DNA of 64,000 nucleotides from Pycnopodia helianthoides (Eukaryota; Echinodermata; Asteroidea; Forcipulatida; Asteriidae), in contig CM063253.1 in assembly GCA_032158295.1 (NCBI GenBank), positions 9,207,001-9,271,000 of the forward strand, given 5' to 3'. This document shows, one piece after another, positions 1 to 15,000 of the stretch (positions are counted from its first letter, which is position 1; each line of letters begins with the position of its first letter). The notes under the pieces were generated by a model. It was not told the DNA's origin and made no database searches. It saw nothing but the letters and a program-made list of their open reading frames with translations. The position numbers were made by a program, and so were the translations under genes.

Positions 1-66
1 CCAACAGACCCCAGAACATTGGAGTGCTACGGGAAAGAATGAGACGGAAGGGAGAAAGCTTCTTAC

Positions 67-3000
67 CACAGCATGACTGGCGAACAGTCGCGATGATTGT
101 CCCCACCCACGTGGTATTCCCGAGGTCCAGCATCCACCATGGGTTAGGATCGCAACATTCATCTGGAAATAAAGACGACTGATTTAAAGCGTCGACGAAC
201 CATTCCTTCAAGGTAGGGTCAAAGATTGGGTTTTTTATTTTGTCAACGTTATCCAGATTCATGGGCAAAATTATAAAGAAAGAGACAATAAAAGTTTCAG
301 CTGAGTACAGTGTCTACTTGCTGAGAAAAACAGCAACAAACTGTTAATACAAGAACGTCGAATCCATCCACGTTCAGCGAGGTGACAGCGGGTACCAACC
401 GCATCTCTGGCCACTGCACTCGCAAACGGACAAAAACCCTCTCTGAAAAACCCTCAGAGAAACGATTCATGCATGAATCGTTTCTCAGATTCAAATATTT
501 TGGCGTGAAAAAATATCCAATTCCAAACCATGTTACTTCGAACGGAAACCTTTCTCAAATATACTATCAACAGCTGCACTGCTTCTCACCAAGTAATTTT
601 GTATGGTAATTAGTTAGTTAAATACTGCCGCTTCAAATTAAGAAACAATGCTAACTCGGCTCAGTGCTGAAGTAATTTTCGATCCACAACATTTTCAAAG
701 CTTGCATTGAAATAGTACTGATTATTTCCCACTCACAAAAGCATAATTTCATAGTTATTTATTTATTTTCTGATGTTTAATGTGTACATGTGAGACACAC
801 TGCAATGTTAATAAGCCGGTCGGTGCGTGTTGATTGAAACCTATTGCGGCGTGTCATGGCCGAGCGGTCTTGCACATCGAGCTCAATTTCCGGCGGCTCG
901 TGAGTCACCGGAGTGTGGGTTCGAATCCCGGTCGTGACACTTAACTATAATTGCTTCCCATCACACAGTAGTAAAATGGTACCTGAAAGGGTAGTTGATG
1001 TAAATGAGGGCAACCTGTGCGCGAATTCGGTCTCCGGTGCTGCATATTACTAAGGAGTTGAGATGGTTTTTTAGGAATGGTTAAGGCCCGATGAACGGAG
1101 TTGATTATACAGCCCCCCCCCCTTGTAAGGCGACTTGCGGGAAGTACTTGGGTTGAAAAGGCACTTAATAAATAGTATTACATTTTTATCATTTAATCCA
1201 CTGCTATCGGGCCCAAGACCAGGGCCCACTTTCATAGAGCTGCTAAAGCACAAAAAGTCGCTAAGCACAACAAAATTATGCTTACCAGAATAAGGTTACC
1301 AGCCAAATTACCATGTCACATGTACAATTTGTGACTGGTATCCTGCTCATATCTGCTTAATAGCAGACAATTGTTAAGCAACATTTTCTGCTCAAGCATC
1401 TCTATGAAATTGGGCCCAGGTCAAACCTGATGCGTTATGTTGGAGCCTTCCGTGTCCTAACAGAGGGCGTTGACCTTTCAACTGCATAGACTACTTCGCA
1501 AATACTCAGTGCGCATGCGTTAGCCGTGGAATGAGGTGCATGCTGGTCTAGCTAGTGACGAATTTGTCGTTACCTAGACCAGCATGCACCTCATTCCACG
1601 GCTAACGCACGCGTACCGAGTATTTGCGAAGTAGTCTATTGACGTGATTGGCAGAGACACATATTTTGAAATTGAGGACCTTCAACACAGGACGAAGGAT
1701 ATTAAATACTCCTGGCGTGACGTTGTGAACGGAATTTCGGTTGCGACCGCTAAATGATGATGATGATTTTAAAGATCTACTTCAGCAATATCTGCGAAAT
1801 AAAACAAATTGCTGAATCTTAAACATAATGTTATTAAGTATTCTGACCTTGTAGATTGGATTGTTTTAAACATATATTTTTTTCGTAATTTTAACCGGAA
1901 AAAATAATCCGATCTTAGGGTTTTTAAAAACTCGCGCGCTTCCATGGCTCCCTCCATAGGCACCATGCATGACCCATACTGAAGCACGTGTATTTACGCG
2001 CACCACGAACCAACTATAAGATACGTGGGTGAACCAGCGAATGATGACGTACTTATAAGAAAGGGGAAACCAGGAAGTAGCGATGTGTCGTGTGTTTACA
2101 CGGTAACTATGTGTGATGATCTCATTATTCGAATACATTCACCAAGTTAAGACGTGAGAATTGACCATGCCGAACTCATGTTCTGTTGGTGGATGTACTT
2201 GGAACGCAGATAGGAACCCAGATGTGAGTTTTTGTTTCGATTCCCAAGAGATCCTGTCCAGAGAAGGGAATGGGTGCGTTCGGTGACCAACACAGGGTTT
2301 CACGGTGACAAAATGGACCATGATTTGCAGTGCCCATTTTACGGACGACTGTCGGGTTGCAACATCGCAACTAAAGAGCAGTTTTGGATTAAAAAGCTAT
2401 AACAGGCTTAAGCCAGGTTCAATCCCAACCATGAAAGCCCCATCTGCAGTGCTATCATCTTTTCAAACAGAGAGTAAAACAGGCACAGCCAAATGAAACT
2501 AAGCGATTCAGCCAACACTCGTCTGGCATGTCATTTAAGAAAAGAGAGAAGAGCTGGGTAAGCAACTTTTAAGTTCTAAAACTAAGTTCTATGAGTATGT
2601 AGTTGATATTTTACCATTGTTTCTTTTCATTTCAAAACATGCACTTCTCGCAAGAGATTTCAAACTCAATAGTAGGGCTACCAAAACCATCAACAATTTT
2701 CCTTTTCACTCGATGTGATTGTGAGCATGATTCGAGTTCGAAGTTTAGGAAAGTTTGTAACTAGTTACCAATTCTACTTCACCTCCTTGACCTTGTCATC
2801 CCAGTGCACATACATGTGTACAAGACTCCCCTTCAACTTCAAGTACAACCTACAGACTTCATTATTGACCTTACATTGCTTTTCCAGTTTAGTTTGCTTT
2901 CAACATCATTGTATCCCTGGGGGAGGAGTACCAGGGGAAGGACCATGGTAAAAAATTACTTGGGCCTACAAAGGGCAAAGCCATACATGTGTGTGAATAC

Positions 3001-6000
3001 AATGCCCAAATTATGACATTTTGACTTAGAGGTTAAATACAATGTTTGTTTTGATCTTTTGTTCAGGTTTTGCAAGAAGCTTTTGCTGAATATATGCTAA
3101 GTATGGTGACCAGGAGCCCACTGGTGAACAACTTCTCCCATCTAATGTGATGGAAAGTTCAATCACATCAGAGGAGGTAATGAAACGGTTTACTGGCTTG
3201 TTGCAGAAACAACCTTAATTATGTTTAGGGGAGAAATATTCAACCGCGGGGGGTGGGGGTCAGCTTCAAAATGCCTGGACCCCGAGCTGAGGGTTATTTT
3301 TATTTCATTACACATCAAAATGTGCAGTATCGGAATAATAATTAACTTTACTTTGCATAATCATACACTTGTCAGGCCTGGAATTTCATCTTGGAGAGGG
3401 CAAGGCCATTTTCATTTTGTAAAGGGTACTTCCATTGGAAAATCTTAAAGTCTATGGGAGACTTTTGAAGGGGCACCAAGGCCAACACAAGGGCAACGAA
3501 GGCCATGGCCTCCGTGTAATTCCAGGCCTGACTTGTGAATATCTTAAAAGTTAACAATTTCCCTCAAGATTTTTAACAAATTTATAAACCCCTAGGTTTG
3601 AGATGCATGATTCATGTCTGTTTGCAATTTTGTTTCAAGCAGAATTATTAAAATGAAAGAAAGGTTTATTTTGTCCTCCTATTACATGTATTAAAGAGAT
3701 ACTGTTGACATAGTTTAAACACCTTATTGTTAATGCAGAGGATTATTTCTGATGGTAAAATATGATTTATTCATCAAGCCATTGTGGATTTTTTTCTTTA
3801 TTGATTATACATGTATTGTACATATTTTTTGTACACCCTTTATTATCTTATGAGAAGAGTTGTTTTAATGCCCATGTAGCTTTTACTTGACCACAACCAC
3901 ATCTGGTAATTTAAATGTAGGGTTTTATTGAGTACATGTACACATGTATACCGTACTTATTTGTTATTGTTATTATTATTTGTTAGAAGGGGGATCAACC
4001 ACAAACTTGTTTGCTACGTAAGATTAATGAGCAGCCCCAGTTTGTGCATATTGCATGGTGAACTAAAGTAGTTTTTTTTTTTTGGGGGGGGGGAGAAAAA
4101 GAGGAGTTGGAGTACATGTATTGGGGTTTGCATATTTCATGTGTAATGTGTTTTCAATCCAGGGCAAACACAAAACAATTACACTTCTTTTTGACAATTT
4201 GCCAGACAACCTGTCTTTCTAAGCTTTGACTGTAATTTGAAATGTTTGTTTACATTTTCTTGAAAGTCTACATTGAGCTGAAAATTTTGATAAGGTCTTT
4301 TAGAATGTCTGTAGGCAAGAAGAGTAAGGATCGCATGGAATTAGTTTTGCAACATTCCCTTTTAATTTAGCTGAAAATTGAAACTAGACAGAGAGGTCAA
4401 CTTTGGTGATACAACTTTTCTTGACATTAAGTATTACATGTACACTGTACTCTTAACTCCAAAAATATTGCTTTTTGTACATAAGGTGGTCATTTACCAT
4501 GTAGTATATGCAAGAAGGGTAAGGAACTCATAGTTACATTTTCTTTTAATGGCAACGTGTCCCTTTAATTTATTAATTAAGCTGCTTTCTATTTATTTAC
4601 TTCACTTGAAGAGGGGTAGTTGACTTTGCAAAAACAATTGTTGTTTTATTCTATTTTTCTTGAAATAAAATAATACTCATAAAGACTAAAGACTGATATG
4701 TGTATATTATTAAAAGTATTTATTGTCATTTACTCATGGATCATCTAAAAATGATTGTAACACACTGAAAATTTAGAGTAAATGGAGGCCACCAATCCCA
4801 CCATGTTTGTATCCTCAATTCTGAAAACCTTCCTGAAACCATGTACCACTACTAGATTAGCAGAACATGTTTTGATCATAGTATGATTTGAAACTTTGCA
4901 TGGTGGGATCAGGTTTGCAGTGATGCTATGTATAAAATCTCGTTGTGAGTAGTGGTGGTTTTAAAAAGAACAGGTGGTTTGACAACTTCCTGAAGAGGTT
5001 CAGGGCATACTGATCAAAAAATCAAGTTGTGAAACCACTGTTTCTTTTCAGAACCACCACTACTCAAAAGAGATTTTACCTATGGTGTCAGCGCAAACCT
5101 CACCTAATTATAGACATTGTTCTTGTAATGACACACATCCCATCTCAGTGAGCCAAATATTAACAGATTTTTATCAAAGATTGTGGTTCTCAAAAAAGTT
5201 CCCCTTTTGAAGCCTCTTTGCTGTATAACTTCCATGTTTGTAATATGTACATGTAAGTTGAATGCATTTCACTATTTTCCATTGAGAGGCACAACAGCAT
5301 GAGCTTTATGTTTGACAAATAATTTGTACATCTATTTTTTGAGTCTCATTTACAAACATTTTATCAACTATAGGGGCTAAAAATACCACACTAAATTCGA
5401 GTGAGAAGAGGAATTCTTATTATATGATTGGCAATAAATTTTAGGGTTTTTAAGTTACTAATAGTCAAGTGGCGGGTAAACCCTTTATATTGTCCATTGG
5501 GGTTGGGATATGTCCTTCGGATGGCGTCCATGATACATGAAGGAAGTGGCACTCTGTTGAACCTTCCGAGGTAGCCCGTACACCATCTGACAACTTGCCT
5601 GTAAACAACATGGCGATTTCTTCTGCAAACAAAGTAGTTGAAGAAAATCAAATTAGGTAAACATTTGATATCAATATTTGTTTAAAAACACAGTTTTCCC
5701 ATTTTGAAGAAATCACGTACAAGTAAGGGTGGAAATATACTCTTCTGGTTTGTCCAGTCGAAAAACTTGCAGAAGAACCCCCCCCCCACACACACACACA
5801 CACACCCTTACATATGGCTGTTACAGGGGTACTTTCATTGTTGTTCTCCTTTTTCTGAAGAAATCCTAATTGGGTCACCACCAGAACAAAGAAAACCTTA
5901 TGGGGTAGCATTGCTCCGTAAGTTGGCATGTGTAAGCTCACACACACACACACACACACTCAAGTGTGTCATGAGCTCCAATCGTGGACCCTCCTTTGTT

Positions 6001-9000
6001 CAACTCTTTGTCCTGACAAACGTGGACCCCATTGTTTTCCTTTGTGATAACAAACATGGACCTATTGTCCCTTTTGTTGTAAGTCCTCGGTTTGATTGCA
6101 CTACAAACTCACACACACACACTTTTGGGTTCTTTAAAGAAGTCATAAGCTGTAACATACTCAACAATTGTGACAGAGATCAAAGTGTTTAGAAAAAATC
6201 TTGTACAGGTTTTATGGTTATTCGTTTTTCTGAGTTGAATAAATCTAATCCAACAGTCAATTATACTCAGGGTCAGGTAAGAGGCGTAATAATTTTTTTG
6301 GGGGGAGGGTTTGCTCCTTACATTAATTTTACAGTTCAATTAAAAAAAGACACTTACTGGTCTAGAGTCCCTTCAACTGCATCTCTGCCATAGTATTCAC
6401 CGGTACTGTAAATACGCGGTTTGAAGTACAGCCGGGTGCAGACAGACTGCTTCAAACCAATCATGCACAGCAAGGATTTGTTTTCATCCTCTACATTAAT
6501 GTTCAATGCTGCCATTTGGGCTCTTGTCTTCTGCACTTCCTTACAGCAGATGCAGTTCACTGCCATTGGTTGGACCACACAGTGTCCGCATGAGCACCTG
6601 AAAGAAAAATTTAAATAACAGAAAATTAACGGATGAAAGTGTTGCTGTACTGACATAGGATGGACTATGTTCATGACCATTAACTAATTTTACGTGAACG
6701 GGGGTAATACAAAATGAGTGGGGATTGAAACGATGCGTGTCTCATTTATACATCTAAGTAAAAAATCATGCAATGTTTCGCATTGTTTATCAATGGCCGT
6801 TGTTCTTACTTTGTGTCTCTGGGAATTTTTTTTTATTTTATTTTTTTTATTTGAAAAGTGGTTTGTAATTGTAGTTCTGTTTTAAAGAATAAACATGACA
6901 TATCATACTAGCCTAAAAGAAAACTATGAGAAATAATTAGCAAATGAGCTTGACATAAAAAATAATCCAATTAGGCTAGGACCTACCTCAATCATTTGCT
7001 TAAAAAAAAAAAAAAAAAAATGCGGTAGAACAGTGACACTGACAGAAAATACGGCTTGTCAGGATCAGTTCGGTACTGAAAATAAATGTTATCTCCGACA
7101 CACTGAGATTTGATGATTGTATTGTGAAAAAATTAATGGATAAACGAGGAATTACAGAAACAAATAAAACAACATTCATCTATTTTCCTTCTCCATGGAA
7201 CCCGGTTCTCCGATAAGGATACCTGCACTAACCCAATGGGAACAATTTTTGAGTGACACCATTCAATGTATCATGAAAACGTGAACCATATTGGACAACA
7301 GCAACCATTTCGTGAGAAAAAAAAAAATCAACTTTCTGCTGCTATTTCTATCCATTATAGCGGCCTCATATGCCGCATAGATAAATAAGTACTTTATGAC
7401 GATAAAAAACAGTGAACATAGCATTGTTTGTTCTTCAAAAAACCTGTGGGACTCACCATTCAGTATTGTTTAGTCGACCTCCTGCATCAGGATTCGCACG
7501 TTCACGATCATCGGCGGCCAGTGGCTCAAACCTGTATGGTTTGGCACCTCGCACTTCCTCGTCAAGCACTCCCCCAGCTTCATCAACGCCCTCTTCGTCT
7601 TCGGAAGAGCTCCCTCCACCGTCAGATCTATCCTCACTATCAATACTATCATCTGTATTTCCTAATTCTTCTTCGTCCACACTGTGTTCCTCCCACGATC
7701 CGCTAATGTCTGACATTTTGTCCTCGTTTACTGTGTGAATAGCTATAGACGCGTACAATAAACACACTTCGCTGCGCGGGGGGTAAACAAGCCGTCTCCA
7801 TTCATGTACGTCATCAGAGTCTATGGTATATTTTTGTCACGTGACATGCCGTTTCCAAAAACTCGGTATGAGGAGCTGCTGAACGCTGGCCTAAATGACC
7901 TTTTTTTTTAATTACGCAACTACCGCTAAGTATTTTCATTAATATATACGTAATCATGAAACACAAATTGATTGGATTTCGCCAAAGTTTAAATTATCTT
8001 AGTACCGTTGAAGTAGATCTTTAAGTAACCCAATAGTATTTCGAGTGCGTGTATACATTGACATTGTCTGTTTCTGCTGGAGTTTTTTTTTGCAAGCTTA
8101 CCGGTTTTTGCAAAGGAGTTAACGTTGCCATCTTTAGCATTGGTAGCAGGAAACTTAATTTTACTGCTACTCTGCGATGTCGACGTTCCATCCATACTGA
8201 TTGCTTCTAAAAACAGACGAAGAAATAAAACATTGTTTTCGAATCTGCGGCTTTGTTACGTGAGTTACGTCAGCCGTTTGAAAACCTGGGCCCAATTTCA
8301 TCATAAAGCCGTTTTAAAGCACAACAAGTAGTGGAGCAGTACAAAATTGTGCTTACCAGAATAACGTTACCAGCCAAAATACCATGTCACGTGTACCATT
8401 TTTGTGACTGGTAATCCTGCGAAGTGTTGCTAAGCAATATGTTTAAGCAATATTTCAGCAATATTTTAAGCAATATTTTCTGGTCAAGGAGACCTATGAA
8501 ATCGGACCCAGGTGTGTTTAACGCAGGGCCTTCATCGTGTATGACGTAACCCAAGGCAAAGCCCAAATGCATAGTCTTATACGGCGGCTAATAGGGACAA
8601 GTTGCCTTTGGATTGGGCGCTTTTGGGCTAGAAAAAGCGTTTGTTAAGAAATAAATATGCTTGTAAAGAGGGTTTTAAAGTAGAATACAATGATTTACAC
8701 AAATATCCCTCGAAATTGTGTGGAATTCCTTTTACATCGTGAACTAACACGGTCCGGAATTTTGTGTAGTCCAAATTTTGGTTCCACAAAATGGCGACAA
8801 GTTGCCTTTTGATTGGGCGCTTTGGGCTATAAAAAGTGGTTTTTGGTATGAAATAAATATGCTTGTAAAGAGGGTTTTAAAGTATGAATACAATGATTTA
8901 CACAAATATCCCTCGAAATTGTGTGGATTTCCTTTTACTTCGTGAATTAACACGGTCCGTAATTTTGTGAAGTCCAAATTTTGGTTCTACAAAATGGCGG

Positions 9001-12000
9001 ACCGTGTTAATTCATTAAGTAAAAGGAAAAACCACACAATTACGAGGGATATTTATTTGAATCATTACGTTCTTTTTCTTTAACATTTTTCCCACCGTGT
9101 TAACTTCATGACAAATGCTTTTATAGGCTCAAGCGCCCAATGCGAAGGCAATGTGTCCATTTAATGTTTAAACAAAAAAGCGGAAAGATGAACCAAGAAA
9201 CAGCTGTGAAATGTTGAATATTTCCATTTGGGTTTTGTAGTTTGTGTCAACAACAACAAAGGCAAATTTTCAAATGAAACCCCAACATCATGCCACCCGA
9301 TCAAAATACAGAATATTTGATAACAATTCATACCACTTTGTATTGCACATTCTTCGGATGCATATTCATAGACCAAAACCTCGGCTATCTTGAGACTAAT
9401 CCGTCCATCCGGCTGGTCTTGATTCAAGCTGATGTACTTGGTCGGGGTTGGTGGGTCACACAGAAACTCAAGCACTGCCCCATTGTAGGGTTGAGTGACC
9501 GATGAAAGGCACTGCGTGTTGTTGCTGTAGTCTTCGTTCAAGCCGGCTCGTACAACCGCTCCGTTGAAATAATCTCCTTCAATAACATGGAAATTATCAT
9601 TATTAGTGTTCTTTCAAAGTGCAGGCGTATGCAACTAGCAAAGCCTTGAACGGATCGGATATAATGTCAACAAGTATGTTTTTGGACAAGTACGCTTGAT
9701 AACGTTTTTGTCAAGTACACTTGAAAAGTTTTCGACAAGTATACTGGACAAGCTTTCGACATACTTGACAATATTTTCGACAAGTATACTGAACAAGCTT
9801 TCGACATACTTGACAATATTTTCAACAAGTATACTTGATAATGTACACTTGACAAGTTTGTCAACAAGTACACTTGACAAGTTTGTCAACAAGTACACTA
9901 AGTTGACAAATGGGTTTTGGACAAGTATTCTGGCAAGGCTTTCGACATGTATACCGTGACAAGTTTGTCGAAATGTACACTTGTGGACACGTACACTTGA
10001 CATGTTTGTCGACACGAACACTTGACAAGTTTGTCGACATGTACGCTTGACAAGTTTGTCGACATGTACGCTTGAAAAGTTTGTCGGCATGTACCCTTGG
10101 CAACTTTGTCGACATGTAATACTCGACATGTTTTTTAAACATTTGACAAGGTTTTTAGTTTATAGAAACACTATTTCCACAAAGAGATAAATGCATTTAA
10201 CTATTTGGGGGGTGGAAATAAATCTCTGTAAGTTCAAAACCAATTCAGCCTGGCAACCCGTAAACTACACTTTGAAGTGTTTTAAGAAATATTCAACTAC
10301 ATTCGTCTTCTTCCTCTTTTTGATTAACTCAATGAACGTCTTTTTTAAAACTTAAATATTTTACCACATGAATCTTTGCAGAGTAAGACGGTGATTCTTC
10401 CCACCCAGTATTCTCCCTCCAAGTCGAGTTGCCACCATGGATTATAGTCGGTCCCATTGTCAACTTGGAAACAAAAGAGTGAAGACAGTGTATAAGCCTC
10501 TGGAGATATCCTTGGAGATGTCACTAACTTGCTCTTCTTTCAGTGGTAAAGGGTAAGTTTCCTATGCGCTTACTATGTAGACCCCCACCCGTACCCTTGC
10601 TTTATATAGTAAAACAGCGCCCTCACTGAAATCGATAGAAGGCCTATCATTGGATAAAAGTTGCGCTTAAAAATACACACGTGCACGTAGACTGGTCCCC
10701 TATCTAGACGTCAGATGTTCAGGTTAACGTGCACGTTGCCATTGTTGAACTTTTGCGACGGCGGTCCATGGGGGGGGGGGGGTGCGTTTAGCGGTACACC
10801 GTGCACAACACGCTATTTGATAGCTCACTATTTACATGGCGGCAATCTCTAATAAAGATTATATGTCAAGTGTATAAATAGACCAGATAAACCCCGATGA
10901 GATCTAATCATCACAGCTACTGTACAATGTGTAATCAGTGCATTCCTTATAAGTACATACAATTTCGAAAGCCTTCTTTCTTTTATTGTAGGAACAATGT
11001 AGGTTTAAAATAAAATATAAAACCTTGGACTCCCACCGATAGGCAGACAAGAGACGGGAATGATGACGCCCGATAGCAAAACACAATAAAGCCCGATAGC
11101 AACTTTCTTGCACTGCCGCTTGCTTACCCCCCCCCCCCCTTAAAACAAATGTGTACACAATAACATGCATTCCGGACGATTTCAGCAAAACAAATTATTC
11201 CGTTTCAAAACACGCATTCGAATTCACGCATGTTTCCCTTTCATTCAAGCCAGGGTTTCCTTCTAGCAACTATTGCGTTCGATTTCGTTTTCGTGCACAC
11301 ATGATTTCGTTGCAAGAGACACGTTGGAGCTCTTGTCATTGTGACATTTTCTATTCGTATTTAATATAACTGGATTGTAATCGACATATTTATTGTAACA
11401 ATTCGTATGAGACATTACTGTGGACTTATATGTTCAAGTCAAAATTGACAAATACAGTTTTAACAGCGGATAACATCAAGGCCCGTAGATCATAATGCTA
11501 GCAACTATAGTTTGGTGTGATTGTTTGTGTGAAATTAGTTTGTCTCACCTGTTTGAAAGACGGTTGTAACGTCACCATCCACAGCTTTTCCTGCGGGATA
11601 TTCATGGTATGAGCTGCTTTGTGATGTCGGCTTGTCTTTGATATCCAGGGCTGAGAAGAAAACAAAATAGGAATGAACACATTTTTCATTGTAGGTATAG
11701 TGGATTTCGGATGTGTAGTTTATCCTTGACTCAAAGTTTGTTGACAGACTGTTGCATGTTGTTGTCGGTTGGATCATAAGCTGGTACTTCGTGGTTTGCA
11801 CGACGATGGGTAGCCGTTGTTTGTATCTATCTTGGGCTCTGCTATTTGCTGTGTTTGGTTGGCATGCTGATGCATTCTTCACAAGATCCAACCAAGAATC
11901 CATCCATCTCATCCTAGATTGTCATAACTTTCGTTTACCTTCCTGAATGACACCCCCCCCCCCCGTTGCCTTTTCTTGTTTTTTTACATAAAGTATTGTA

Positions 12001-15000
12001 ATGAGCGAGCATGTATAATGTTGAGGAATCTAAAATGTACGCCCACGTATAGTACTCTCATTGTGTACACTCAATCCGTGGTATACTAACACTCTGCGCT
12101 GGGACGGTACCATAGCCTATTTTTAGGAAACCCTGTTTTACATGTACACATATTGTAGGCGAACAATTTGGACAAATATCAAGCAAATTTGACACCCTTT
12201 TACCAAATCCTGGCTAAAAACCTTGCTGACAGGTTCTTCCAGGCAAGTACCCATTGATTAAGCTTCACAACGATAATAGCATTGGGAACCAGGTAAGCCT
12301 AAGTGAACTAGTTCAGTTGTGTATAACAAAAACTATCAGTGTACAATGCAAAGATTATACATACGGCTACCATGTGTTCAGAGTACAAGGTAAAAATGCT
12401 GAAGTACTTTTTTTTCGTGCGTATTTTTTTTTCCACATATCTTGTTTTCGTAAACTATTTAACTTGAAATGTTTTCAACGTTAAAGACACTGGACACTGT
12501 TGGTAATTGTCAAAGACCAGTCTTCTCACTTGGTGTATCTCAACATATGGATAAAATAACAAACCTGTAAAAACTTGAGCTCAATTGGTCGTCGAAGTTG
12601 CGAGATAACTATGAAAGAAAAAACACCCTTGTCACACGAAGTTGTGTGCTTTCAGATGGTTGATTTCGAGACCTCAAATTCTAATTCTGAGGTCTCGAAA
12701 TCAAATTCGTGGAAAATTACTTCTTTTTCGAAAACTATGTGACTTCAGAGGGAGCCGTTTCTCACAATGTTTTATACTGTCAACCTCTCCCCATTACTCG
12801 TTACCAAGTAAGGTTTTATGCTAATAATTATTTTGAGTAATTACCAATAGTGTCCACTGCCTTTAAATCTCAAAATGCTATTTTTGTTTCCTTCGGAGAT
12901 GAGCTCTTATACACTTCAAAATTATTTATTTGGTTGCCATTTAAGTTTGTGCGAGTACCAGTCGCCACTTGTTTTTCGTCACTACAGCCACCCTGAGTGT
13001 AGTGAGTGCCCCGAGATAGCATTTAGGAACACCAAGTCCCCATGACCGCTGAAAAAATATCTGTCACTATCTCATTCAACCTCGCTCTCAATCAACATCA
13101 CTGTTGTCTTCTTGATGTTTATCCAAGCCAAGACATGTTTCACAGTCTTTTAGAATTAATGTTAATGCACTATTTGTTGTGGATACAGGCCTACAGCTTT
13201 TAACAGACTGTTGTTTAGCCGAGGGTAAAGTCTACTCAAACTAGTTGTCTGTGTTATAAAAGTGATGTAGAACTTGTAAATGTCCTTACTGCCGTATACT
13301 GCAAGCTTAAAGGGAACTCATTAATTATGACCAGATTCACGTCACAGAGTTAGAAAGAACATAAACCATTTAATTTGTTAATAAAATCATGATTTGATTC
13401 TAAGAATGGTTTATGTTTTTAATTATATTAATTTCTATTTTCACCGTTCTCTGGTCAGACATACTAAAGAAACAAAATCAAAAAAATTGAATAATAAAAC
13501 ACTGTAAAAACACTGTGTGTACGTGTGGAAGTCCACATCGTGTTTCAAACCCCTACATCGTCTGGACCTATTTTGTTTTTAAGTCCACACTTCGTATGCA
13601 ACGCTTAAACACTTTTATTATGAATACCTTTTTTGTTTGTTTAGGTACAAACAAAACAATTTGTCTTCATGTTTTTGTTTCGAACTCATTTTTTTTTGCG
13701 TAGCTCTGCGACGTTGTTGTTGGTCATAACCCTCAGTCTCGGATGCTTCCATTCGGAAACGATGCAATTATCGATCGTCATCGCTTTTCGAATTCTACCG
13801 GTGAACAATAGCATCACCTGACCATGTTTATTCTAATTTTAGAAACGGGTTGTGCACTGCTCTGAACACAGCACGTTTTCGTTGGCCATTATTATAATAG
13901 TGTTTTGATGGGTTGTTAAATTACGTATACGCGCTCCCCAAGCATTCTTGATAGAGTAATAAACAATCCACCACCGACTCAATCAAGTGTGTTTGTCTTT
14001 AATGACGTGACTGTAGTTAAATTATCCCTGCCACCCTTTTCAGTTGTGTACCCGGGACTGTGTTTCACAAAAGCATTATAGTAAAGAGTCCTTCCGAATC
14101 AATATGTGCCACAGCTATCTCTCCGTATGCCGCTTCCCATTGTTCTAACTGTCTACATAGTATTGTTCAGACATCTTTACTGCCTTTTGTTGTCTATTAA
14201 TAATGCTTGTTGTTAATTTACTCAGGCAATCATATGTGTCTGTCTAGTCCAATATCTGTCTTGTCTTGTATCTCTGCACGTGGCCTTCTGTCTAGATCCT
14301 AGGGCTGATTTCTACTTAAGTTTCGACTTACCTATCAGCCTCCATTCTCCTTTTTCTACTATACTGTTTAAATTGTCTTCATGAATTGAATATTGGTTTG
14401 CTTCATTTTTTATTCGTCACATTATTTCTCTTGTATGAAAGTATGGACATCAATTGTGGGTGTTTTTTTTCTTCAATTGAATTGAATAGATGCACCTCAG
14501 TAGGACGAGTTGTCAATATTGTATTGTGATTTTTTTTGTTTTGACATCCCACGTTGATTTAAAAGTATACACATTAAAATATTGTTTGTGGTCGCAACTG
14601 TGAGTGGGATAGATAGGGGAAATGTTTAGGGGAATGTACCTTTGATGATACAAGCATGGAATTTGTCACACAGAGTATGTCATGAGAAAGATATTTGGCT
14701 GTAAAGCTATCACAGATTTGTTCTTTGGAAAAAAAGTAGCGAGAAACCAGCAATTTTAGGTAATTTATATATGGCATCCCATCGCCTGTTATACTACCAA
14801 ATTTGTTCAAAGAACAAATCTTCGATAGCCCTATAGCATTATAGCCAAATATCTTTCTCATGACATACTCTGTGTGGCAATGCATGCTTGTATCATCAAA
14901 GGCACAATCCTATACCTGCCGTACGATGTGAGCCAACAATTCGGAAAATTGCTTGTTATTCTCGCTATATTTGCTTTTGAAAGGACAAATCTGCGATAGC

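Noticed and set aside
848..940. Free-standing tRNA-Leu/Ser gene
   Set aside because: A and B boxes and end pairing are present, but the arms between do not fold cleanly and the downstream tail matches the SINE at 54002.
5704..6192. 162-codon plus ORF
   Set aside because: Built on CA tracts (HTHTHT) inside the last intron of the P2X7-like gene.
7412..7738. 108-codon Ser/Pro-rich plus ORF
   Set aside because: Antisense shadow of exon 1 of the P2X7-like gene.
11651..11912. Upstream extension of the minus ORF before the lectin domain (MRWMDSWLDL...)
   Set aside because: It lies beyond the splice acceptor at 11651; the signal-peptide exon at 24 kb joins in phase and is the better start.
12642..12824. 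60-codon ORF, repeated at 26457-26639
   Set aside because: Identical because both lie in copies of MITE family A; no coding signal.
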